Below are positions 1 through 5,689 of a stretch of DNA of 10,609 bases, one piece after another. How positions within the stretch are numbered: the first letter of the stretch is position 1; each line of letters begins with the position of its first letter. This stretch comes from a bacterium (GTDB taxonomy: Bacteria > Pseudomonadota > Gammaproteobacteria > Burkholderiales > Burkholderiaceae_C): NCBI GenBank assembly GCA_030824095.1, contig JAVBYK010000405.1:1-10609 (forward strand). Reading direction: 5' to 3'. The notes under the pieces were generated by a model that made no database searches, had not been told where the DNA came from, and saw only the letters and a list, made by a program, of their open reading frames with translations. A program made the translations under genes and the position numbers.

Positions 1-800
1 TGGGTGCCCACGCGGGCGACGCCGCCAACCCCATTCGCTTTGCGATGACACCGGCTTTCCTGCACGACCAGCATGCCCTGCTGGCCGAGTGGCGCCGTTA
101 CCTGGAGGCCCGGTTGAAGCGCCCGGTGGAGTTTGTTCAGCGCGACCGCTACCGCGACACCATGGATCTGCTGCAGCAGCGCAAGATCGACTTCGCGTGG
201 ATTTGCGACTACCCGTATGTGATGCTGAAGAACGACGTGCGGCTGATGGCCGTGGCGGTGAACGAAGGCAAGCCGACCTACCGCTCCTACCTGATCGTGC
301 CGGCGCAGGACACGCAGACCCGTGGCATTGGCGACCTCAAAGGCGGCATCTTCGCCTACGCGGACCCCTACTCCAACACCGGCTACCTGGTTCCACGTTT
401 TGAAATCAAGCGCAGCGGCGCGGACCCCGCTGTGTTCTTCAAGCGGACCTTCTTCACCTGGTCGCACCGCAAGGTGATTGACGCGGTGGCTGCCGGCCTG
501 GTACAGGGCGGCGCGGTGGACAGCTATGTCTGGGATGTGCTCAACAAGGTCAGGCCCGAGATCACGGCCAAGACCCGCATCGTCTGGAAGTCCGAGGAGT
601 ATGGCTTCCCGCCGATGGTGGCCAGCGCCAGCGTGAACGAGACCGACTTTGCCCAGATGCAGCGCGCGCTGATGGGCATGAAGGACGACCCGCAAGGCCG
701 CGCGCTGCTGGCGCGCCTGAAGCTGGACAGCTTTACCCCCGGCTCGCCCACGCTCTACAACGGCGTTGCCGAGATGATGCGCGTGTTTGGCGAAATCTGA
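1..800 (+). CDS. PhnD-family periplasmic solute-binding protein, 5'-partial
   Basis: The reading frame is open to the left edge (first complete codon at base 3), so the true start and most of the signal peptide lie outside the window; the ATG at 45 falls inside the mature domain. The visible start, GAHAGDAANPIRFAMTPAFL, looks like the end of a signal peptide (possible cleavage after AHA) followed by the first strand of the domain. Numbering from base 3, PhnD-type signatures are an Asp-Pro-Tyr-Ser-Asn-Thr-Gly loop (residues 121-127) where oxyanion-binding PhnD proteins have a Ser/Thr-rich loop, Ser-His at 154-155 and Asp173 in VDSYVWD. The only cysteine is Cys68 in AWICDYPYV. No ABC permease or ATPase follows; instead the stop overlaps a histidine kinase start, so I infer a sensory accessory protein rather than a transporter subunit. 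AioX (arsenite sensing) is a family precedent; phosphonate, phosphite or another ligand is equally possible. Confidence 0.88.
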   Translation, partial: GAHAGDAANPIRFAMTPAFLHDQHALLAEWRRYLEARLKRPVEFVQRDRYRDTMDLLQQRKIDFAWICDYPYVMLKNDVRLMAVAVNEGKPTYRSYLIVPAQDTQTRGIGDLKGGIFAYADPYSNTGYLVPRFEIKRSGADPAVFFKRTFFTWSHRKVIDAVAAGLVQGGAVDSYVWDVLNKVRPEITAKTRIVWKSEEYGFPPMVASASVNETDFAQMQRALMGMKDDPQGRALLARLKLDSFTPGSPTLYNGVAEMMRVFGEI

Positions 801-2272
801 TGTGGCTGTTCAACCTCAGTCTGCGCTTCAAGCTGCCGCTGTGGGGCGGCGGGCTGATCGTGGCCACGGCCTTGGCACTGTCCACGTCCTACGTCATCCA
901 GGCATGGGACAACCTGAACCGCGACCTGCTGCAAAACGCCGAGGACATTGGCCGCACCACCGCGCACGCGCTGTTCCCGGTGATGCTGCATGACGAGGTG
1001 TGGGAGGCCTTTGAGGTGGTCTCGCTGCCGTTCACGGTGACACCCGGAACGGCGCTGACCGAGAGCATTCTGGTGCTGGACAACAGCCAGCGCGTCTACG
1101 TGTCGTCGCGCCCGCAGGAGCACCCCATGCTCACCCCGCTGGTGGCCTTGGGCCCCGACTTCGCCGCCATCAGCCGGGACCTTCCATTGGCCGCCGACGC
1201 CGGCGTGTTTGTCCACAGCGAGCGTTCGGCGGAGCACATTTATGTGGCCTTGCCGATTGCCAGCGACGGTGTGCGACTTGGCACCCTGATCGTGACCTAC
1301 AACAAGTCGCTGCTGTGGCAGCGTTTCTCGCTGATCCTGAGCCGCTCGGCGTGGATCAGCCTGTTGGTGCTGGCCATCCTGCTGCCCATCACCGCCTATT
1401 GGGGCCGGCGCATGATGCTGCCCATGCGCATGGTCACCGAGCGCATCAACCGCATCGGCAACGGGGAACTGCAGGACCTGGACCCCGCGCTCTACCCCTA
1501 TGGCGACGAGGTGGGCCAGCTCTTTCAGGCCTATGAGGCCGTGCTGGTCAAGCTGCGGGAAAAGGCCGAGTTTGAGAAGGAGATGGTCAAGAGCGAACGC
1601 ATGGCCGCCGTGGGGCGACTGACCGCCAGCATTGCGCACGAGATCAACAACCCGCTGGGCGGCATGCTCAATGCCATCAGCACCCTCAAGCGCCACGGCA
1701 GCCCCGACCCCATCACCCAAAAGACCATTTCGCTGCTGGAGCGTGGCCTCTCGCAAATCCGCGAGACGGTGGCGGCCCTGCTGGTGGAGGCCAAGGTCAA
1801 GAGCCGCCCACTGGGCGCGACCGATCTGGAGGATGTGCGCATCCTGGTGACCCCGGCCGCGCACAAGCAGGGCACGCAGCTGGCGTGGACGGTGGCGCTG
1901 GCCGACACCATTGCACTGCCCTCCACCCTGGTGCGCCAGGTGCTGATCAACCTGCTGCTCAATGCCATCACGGCCGCCGGGCGCGGGGGCCAGGTCGCCG
2001 TGCGCGCGCTGGCGGGCAGCGAGCGCTTTGTGCTGGTGGTGGAGAACACCGGGCACCCGCTGCTGCCCGAGCAACTGGCGCGCCTGTTCGAGCCCTTCAC
2101 CCGCTTCTCGGAGGGCGGCAACGGCCTGGGCCTGTGGATTTGCTACCAGATCGTGACCCAGCTCGGCGGTACGATAGGCGCTGAATCCAACCCGGAGCTG
2201 ACCCGCTTCACCGTCATCATCCCCCTGGAACCCGTCCATGCCCCCAGCAACCCGCCGCATCTGCCTGATTGA
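800..2272 (+). CDS. Membrane sensor histidine kinase of a PhnD-linked two-component system
   Basis: 490-residue kinase whose ATG shares one base with the stop of the binding-protein gene (TGATG), so translation is probably coupled; there is no strong ribosome site of its own. Order of parts: membrane segment about 13-33; periplasmic sensor region about 34-180 with no domain I recognise; membrane segment about 184-201; HAMP-like linker about 202-255; dimerisation helix with phospho-acceptor His280 in the H-box IAHEINNPLGG; catalytic domain with N-box Asn388 (LINLLLNAI), a G1 box reading ENTG (415-418) and G2 box GLGLW (442-446). Glu replaces the usual Asp of the G1 DxG motif, which may change ATP affinity. 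It probably reads the state of the upstream binding protein and phosphorylates the regulator encoded next. The 3' end overlaps that gene by 35 bp. Confidence 0.93.
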   Translation: MWLFNLSLRFKLPLWGGGLIVATALALSTSYVIQAWDNLNRDLLQNAEDIGRTTAHALFPVMLHDEVWEAFEVVSLPFTVTPGTALTESILVLDNSQRVYVSSRPQEHPMLTPLVALGPDFAAISRDLPLAADAGVFVHSERSAEHIYVALPIASDGVRLGTLIVTYNKSLLWQRFSLILSRSAWISLLVLAILLPITAYWGRRMMLPMRMVTERINRIGNGELQDLDPALYPYGDEVGQLFQAYEAVLVKLREKAEFEKEMVKSERMAAVGRLTASIAHEINNPLGGMLNAISTLKRHGSPDPITQKTISLLERGLSQIRETVAALLVEAKVKSRPLGATDLEDVRILVTPAAHKQGTQLAWTVALADTIALPSTLVRQVLINLLLNAITAAGRGGQVAVRALAGSERFVLVVENTGHPLLPEQLARLFEPFTRFSEGGNGLGLWICYQIVTQLGGTIGAESNPELTRFTVIIPLEPVHAPSNPPHLPD

Positions 2273-3572
2273 AGACGACGCGATCATGGGCGAGTCGCTG
2301 TGCGACCGCTTTGAGCTCGAAGGCCTGGACTGCGACTGGCACCACACCGGCACCGCCGCGCTGGAGGCCCTGCGCCGCCAGCCCTATGCCCTGGTCCTCA
2401 GCGACATCCGCCTGCCCGACATCACCGGCGACCGGCTGTTTGAGACCCTGCTGGACGAACACCTGAGCCTGCCCCCCTTCATCTTCATCACCGGCCATGG
2501 CGACATTGACAGTGCCGTGGGCCTGCTCAAGAAAGGCGCACAGGACTACATCACCAAACCGTTCGACCTGGACGCCCTGATCGACAAGATCCAGGCCCTG
2601 GTCGGCACCGATGACGACCTGGGGCCCAGCCAGCTGGGTCAGTCGCCGGCCATGCGCCAGATCGAATCCATGCTGCACCGGCTTGCGGCCAGCGAGGCCT
2701 CGGTGCTGATCACCGGCGAGTCCGGCGTGGGCAAGGAGCGCGTGGCGCAGGCGCTGCACCAGTTGACCGGCGCCAGCCGCCCCTTCATTGCCGTCAACTG
2801 TGGGGCGCTGACCGAAAGCCTGCTGGAGGCCGAGCTGTTTGGCTACGAGAAAGGCGCCTTCACCGGCGCGGGGCGCACCAAGAAAGGCGTGTTCGAGCAG
2901 GCCGATGGGGGCACGCTGTTCCTCGACGAAATTGGCGACATGCCGCTGTCCATGCAGGTGCGGCTGCTGCGCGCCTTGCAGGAGCGCAGCATCGTGCGGG
3001 TGGGCGGCGAGACACCGATTGCGGTCAACATCCGCCTGGTCTGCGCCACCCACCAGGCGCTGGCCGAGCGTGTCGCCAGCGGCGAGTTCCGTGAAGACCT
3101 GTACTACCGCATCAACGTGGTGGAGCTGCGCATTCCCCCGCTGCGCGAGCGCGCCGAAGACATCCTGCCGATTGCGCGCCACTTGCTGGCCGACATGGCG
3201 GCCGCCTGCGGCAAGGCCACCCCGGCGCTGACACCGGCAGCCGAGCACGCCATCCGCCATTACCGCTGGCCGGGCAACATCCGCGAACTCAAGAATGCAC
3301 TGGAGCGCGCCAGCCTGATGAGCGACAGCCGCACCATCTCCCACGACATCCTGTTCGACCGCCCCGCCCCGCCGCTGGGCGAACAGCAGGACGTGGCCGG
3401 CAGCCTGCGCGACTACTTGAGCGAATGCGAGCGCGACTTCATCGTCCGTGCACTGGACGCCCAGCAGTGGCAAATCCAGTCCTGCGCCGACACCCTGGGC
3501 ATCAGCCGCAAGAACCTGTGGGAAAAGATGCGCAAGCTGGGCATTGACCGGGATGCGGGCAGCGGCAAGTAG
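2238..3572 (+). CDS. NtrC-family sigma-54-dependent response regulator
   Basis: 444 residues with the full NtrC-type architecture. The receiver domain (about 6-122) has acidic pocket residues Glu12/Asp13/Asp14, phospho-acceptor Asp56, Thr85 and Lys107. The AAA+ domain (about 133-365) has Walker A GESGVGKE (160-167), an intact GAFTGA loop (206-211) for contact with sigma-54, and Walker B GGTLFLDE (224-231). A Fis-type helix-turn-helix lies near the C-terminus (core SCADTLGISRKNLWEKM). It should activate sigma-54 promoters once phosphorylated by the kinase encoded just upstream, whose reading frame it overlaps by 35 bp. The chosen ATG puts the receiver's first strand at residue 8, as is normal, and a weak GGA lies about 9 bases before it. 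No convincing sigma-54 promoter was found in the window, so its targets probably lie elsewhere, perhaps left of base 1. Confidence 0.95.
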   Translation: MPPATRRICLIEDDAIMGESLCDRFELEGLDCDWHHTGTAALEALRRQPYALVLSDIRLPDITGDRLFETLLDEHLSLPPFIFITGHGDIDSAVGLLKKGAQDYITKPFDLDALIDKIQALVGTDDDLGPSQLGQSPAMRQIESMLHRLAASEASVLITGESGVGKERVAQALHQLTGASRPFIAVNCGALTESLLEAELFGYEKGAFTGAGRTKKGVFEQADGGTLFLDEIGDMPLSMQVRLLRALQERSIVRVGGETPIAVNIRLVCATHQALAERVASGEFREDLYYRINVVELRIPPLRERAEDILPIARHLLADMAAACGKATPALTPAAEHAIRHYRWPGNIRELKNALERASLMSDSRTISHDILFDRPAPPLGEQQDVAGSLRDYLSECERDFIVRALDAQQWQIQSCADTLGISRKNLWEKMRKLGIDRDAGSGK

Positions 3573-3604
3573 CAGGTGAGTCCGGGCAGCCGGCGGAACC
3601 GGAT

Positions 3605-3669
3605 TTGCTACATTTTTTATAGCTAATTACCCATATTCTACGAGGGCTAGAAGCCAATTTGACCAAAAA
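3605..3669. repeat. AT-rich intergenic element resembling a dispersed Comamonadaceae repeat
   Basis: A sharply AT-rich island in an otherwise GC-rich window, lying between two convergent genes. It reads GCTAC, a run of six T, ATAGCT, a variable middle, then CTACGAGGGCTAGAAGCC and AATTTGACC. From memory, intergenic regions of Comamonadaceae genomes often hold elements with this layout: GCTA, A/T tract, ATAGCTG, variable middle, AGGGCTAGAGGCC, then a T/A-rich end. Only one copy is present here, so its repeat status rests on recall and not on this window. It could also contribute to bidirectional termination, although I see no strong hairpin in it. Confidence 0.5.
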
Positions 3670-3708
3670 CCATTCGGCCAGAAGGCTTCTGCGCGCGGAG
3701 GCTATGCC

Positions 3709-4416
3709 CTACCGGGCGCCCGCCTTCAGCAGCAAGGCCACCATGGCCGCATACCCGCGGGCTTTGGCCAATGCCAGCGGTGTGTTGCCTTCCCGGTCAG
3801 CCAGCCGAGTGCTGGCCCCGGCATCCAACAGGGCCTGAAGCACCGCCTGGTGTCGCACGCCACCGTCACCCAGCACGATGGACTCAATCACCGCCGTCCA
3901 GTGCAGGTTGTTGACATGGTCCAGCGGCGCACCGGCCGCAATGAGCTGCCTGACCACGCCATCGTGTCCCAGGTGCGCAGCGGCAATCAGCGCGGTGCCG
4001 TCGTAGCGGCTGGTGGTGAGCGCTGCGCTGGCACCCAGTTGCAACAGCAGACGCAGGGTCGCTTCGTCATCCGCCACCGCCGCAATCGTCACCGCGTCGT
4101 AACGATCATTCTCCAGCAGACCCAGGTCGGCACCGGCTTGCGCCAGGGCCTTGATCACCTCGCGCTGCCGGGCAAAGGTCGCCACATGCAACGCGGTGCG
4201 GCCATACGGATCCCGCGCGTCGACTGGTGCTCCGCTGGCTAGCAGTTTCCGGACCTGCGCAAGCTCGCCCCGATGGGCTGCCGCATGCAGGCCGCTATAA
4301 CGGACCACTTCGGCGGCACTGGGTGCAACCTGTGCCTGGGCTGCAAAGCCCAGGCCAGCCAGTGCCATACAGGCCGCCACCGGCCAAGCCAGCAGTCGGT
4401 TCTGGGTTGGGGACAT
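3709..4416 (-). CDS. Secreted ankyrin-repeat protein
   Basis: 235 residues from the ATG at 4416, chosen because GAGGAG stands five bases before it and because it begins directly with a signal peptide (MSPTQNRLLAWPVAACMALAG, probable cleavage after FAAQA near residue 28). The rest is a stack of about six ankyrin repeats (about 40-235), recognisable by GLHAAAHRGEL, GRTALHVAT, GTALIAAAHLGH and NTPLALAKARGY with LLxxGA ends; repeats 3 and 5 are degenerate. Ankyrin stacks bind proteins; no catalytic domain is present. It begins 29 bp after the stop of the hbpS-like gene and is probably co-transcribed with it. Exported ankyrin proteins of proteobacteria, such as AnkB of Pseudomonas aeruginosa (linked to catalase KatB), protect or support periplasmic partners; the HbpS-like protein is an obvious candidate partner here, by inference. 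Confidence 0.9.
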   Translation of the reverse strand: MSPTQNRLLAWPVAACMALAGLGFAAQAQVAPSAAEVVRYSGLHAAAHRGELAQVRKLLASGAPVDARDPYGRTALHVATFARQREVIKALAQAGADLGLLENDRYDAVTIAAVADDEATLRLLLQLGASAALTTSRYDGTALIAAAHLGHDGVVRQLIAAGAPLDHVNNLHWTAVIESIVLGDGGVRHQAVLQALLDAGASTRLADREGNTPLALAKARGYAAMVALLLKAGAR

Positions 4417-4445
4417 GGCGACTCCTCGGATGACTGGCGACATGT

Positions 4446-4937
4446 TTACTTCAGCAGGTCCTGCACGGCGGCAATGCCCGCCAGGGCGCACTTTTCGTCC
4501 AGATGACCACCGGGTGCACCACCCACACCCACGGCACCAATCACCTCATCGCCCACCTTGACCGGCACGCCCCCGCCCAGCAGCAGGAAGCCGGGGATGG
4601 AAGCGACATGGGTGGATGCTGGGTTCTTCTGCACGCCTTCCCACATGGCCAGCGTGGAGTTCTTGGCGGAAGCCGAAGTGAACGCCTTGGCCTGGCTGGC
4701 CGCCAGGGTGTGCGGGCCGGCGTTGTCGGCACGGTGCACGGCGCGAACACCGCCGGCCCGGTCCACCACGGTGGCGGTCACGTTGTACTTGTCGGCGCTG
4801 CAGGCCGCCACGGTAGCGGATGCAATTTTGGTGGCCAGCTCAAGCGACATATTCTTCTCGGCTCGCACCGCCTGGGCGCTGGCTCCGAGTGTGGCGAGTG
4901 ACAAGACGATGGCAGTGGCGCAGTGCAAGGAACGCAT
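4446..4937 (-). CDS. Secreted HbpS/GlcG-family (former DUF336) protein, possible haem binder
   Basis: 163 residues with an N-terminal signal peptide (MRSLHCATAIVLSLATLGASAQA, cleavage near residue 22-23), so the product is probably periplasmic. The mature part is a complete HbpS-like domain: opening helix MSLELATKIASATVAAC, strand VTATVVDRAGGVRAVHRAD, AxAKAFTSAS helix, and the hallmark end with GGGVPVKVGDEVIGAVGVGGAPGG and a closing helix. HbpS of Streptomyces binds haem and modulates the sensor kinase SenS; GlcG members are less well understood. A GGAG ribosome site lies seven bases before the ATG. The upstream region carries a tandem 16-bp dyad, suggesting control by the adjacent FixJ-type regulator. 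It heads a two-gene unit with the ankyrin gene. Family assignment is firm; haem binding is inferred. Confidence 0.9.
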   Translation of the reverse strand: MRSLHCATAIVLSLATLGASAQAVRAEKNMSLELATKIASATVAACSADKYNVTATVVDRAGGVRAVHRADNAGPHTLAASQAKAFTSASAKNSTLAMWEGVQKNPASTHVASIPGFLLLGGGVPVKVGDEVIGAVGVGGAPGGHLDEKCALAGIAAVQDLLK

Positions 4938-4990
4938 GGGTTTTCTCCAAAAATGGGTGGGGTGTGAGGCGACTGCTCACACGTGGAGAA

Positions 4991-5019
4991 AATGTAGTGG
5001 GATGCCCGCCTGAGGGCCA
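4991..5019 (-). promoter_or_regulatory. Candidate activator-dependent promoter of hbpS-ank
   Basis: Reading the minus strand, TACATT (4996-4991) can serve as a -10 element, and 17 bp upstream the -35 position reads TGGCCC (5019-5014), a poor match to TTGACA. A weak -35 directly abutted by a tandem dyad is what an activator-dependent promoter looks like. The start point would fall near 4984, giving a leader of about 45 bases before the ATG at 4937. Assignment is by eye only. Confidence 0.4.
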
Positions 5020-5035
5020 TTCGTGCGGCTACGCA
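5020..5035 (-). promoter_or_regulatory. Proximal copy of tandem 16-bp operator (TGCGTAGCCGCACGAA)
   Basis: On the minus strand this reads TGCGTAGCCGCACGAA. It matches the distal copy at 11 of 16 positions, and all five differences are transitions (consensus TGCGTAGYYRYACGRA). It also contains a perfect dyad, GTGCG-GCTA-CGCAC on the plus strand (5023-5036). Its centre lies about 43 bp upstream of the inferred transcription start, touching the -35 position. The likely binder is the FixJ-type regulator encoded at 5063-5689, by inference from proximity. Confidence 0.5.
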
Positions 5036-5041
5036 CCCGGC

Positions 5042-5057
5042 TCCGTATAACTACGCA
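5042..5057 (-). promoter_or_regulatory. Distal copy of tandem 16-bp operator (TGCGTAGTTATACGGA)
   Basis: On the minus strand this reads TGCGTAGTTATACGGA, with internal dyad CGTA-N4-TACG. It begins exactly 22 bp, about two helical turns, from the proximal copy, so two dimers would sit on the same face of the DNA. It lies only five bases beyond the stop codon of the response-regulator gene, in the upstream region of hbpS. Confidence 0.5.
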
Positions 5058-5062
5058 GCCCT

Positions 5063-5689
5063 TCAGGTTTCGGGCTGGGAAGCCAGAGTGGCGTAATGGC
5101 GAATCAGGTGCGCCAAGGACTCCACCTGCAGCTTCGCAAACAGGTTCGCCCGGTGGGTTTCCACCGTACGTGGCGACAGGCCCAGTGCACGCCCTATTTC
5201 CTTGTTGGTGAGCCCTTCCACAATCAGGCCCAGCACCTCGCGCTCCCGCTCGGACAGCTGCGCATATTGCTCGCGCGCCTGCTGATTGGCCTGATGCCGC
5301 TCGCGTGAGCGCACATGCTGGCGCACGGCGTTTTGCAGGGCCTCCAGCAATACCTCGTCGTCCACCGGCTTCTCCAGGAACTCGGTCGCACCCGATTTGA
5401 ATGCGCGCCGGCACAGTTCCACCGTGCCGTGACCGGTGAGCATGATCACGGGCTGGTCCACCCCTTGTGCCACCAACGCATCCAGCACGGTCAGGCCACT
5501 GGTACCTGGCATGCGCACGTCCAGCACAATGGCGCCGATGCTTTGACGGTCAAAACCCTGCATGAACGCCTGCGGGTCCGCCCAGGCCTGAACGCGCAGG
5601 CCCACGGTGCCTATGAGCATGGACAGGCCATCACGCACGGCCGCGTCGTCGTCAATCAAATGGATCAGGGGCGAGAGCGGCGCGGTCAT
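5063..5689 (-). CDS. FixJ/NarL-type (LuxR-HTH) response regulator
   Basis: 208 residues. The N-terminal receiver (about 6-122) has Asp13-Asp15 in the acidic pocket, phospho-acceptor Asp57 (LDVRMPG), Thr85 and Lys107; the stretch GATEFLEKP before and around Lys107 is typical of the FixJ/TodT/StyR branch. A short polar linker rich in Gln and Arg (about 123-143) leads to a LuxR-type helix-turn-helix (about 144-200) with LSEREREVLGLIVEGLTNKEI and SPRTVETHRANLFAKL. The ATG overlaps the stop of the kinase gene by four bases (ATGA), so the two are translationally coupled and form a cognate pair. The tandem dyad just past its stop, upstream of hbpS, is a plausible target. The phosphorylating signal is unknown. 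Confidence 0.95.
   Translation of the reverse strand: MTAPLSPLIHLIDDDAAVRDGLSMLIGTVGLRVQAWADPQAFMQGFDRQSIGAIVLDVRMPGTSGLTVLDALVAQGVDQPVIMLTGHGTVELCRRAFKSGATEFLEKPVDDEVLLEALQNAVRQHVRSRERHQANQQAREQYAQLSEREREVLGLIVEGLTNKEIGRALGLSPRTVETHRANLFAKLQVESLAHLIRHYATLASQPET

Noticed and set aside
755..2353. Long minus-strand open frame (532 codons) opposite the first kinase gene
   Set aside because: Antisense shadow of a clearly conserved coding region in GC-rich DNA; composition rich in Gln/His/Gly/Arg with no domain, and it overlaps two genuine genes.
2217..3473. Long minus-strand open frame (418 codons) opposite the sigma-54 regulator gene
   Set aside because: Same antisense effect; the plus strand carries every NtrC-type motif in order.
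3590..3618. CCGG-CGGAA-CCGG hairpin followed by six T as terminator of the plus-strand operon
   Set aside because: The stem is only four pairs and the T-run begins ten bases after it, so it is not a convincing intrinsic terminator.
3679..3691. CAGAAG-G-CTTCTG dyad near the ankyrin gene end
   Set aside because: A one-base centre cannot form this full stem as a hairpin, there is no T-run, and no regulator is suggested by its place.
4029..4043. Sigma-54-like TGGCAC-N4-TTGCA
   Set aside because: Spacing is one base too short for a -24/-12 promoter and it lies inside the ankyrin coding region.
4417..4491. 25-residue N-terminal extension of the ankyrin protein
   Set aside because: It overlaps the end of the hbpS-like gene and would bury the signal peptide; the ATG at 4416 has a good GAGGAG site.
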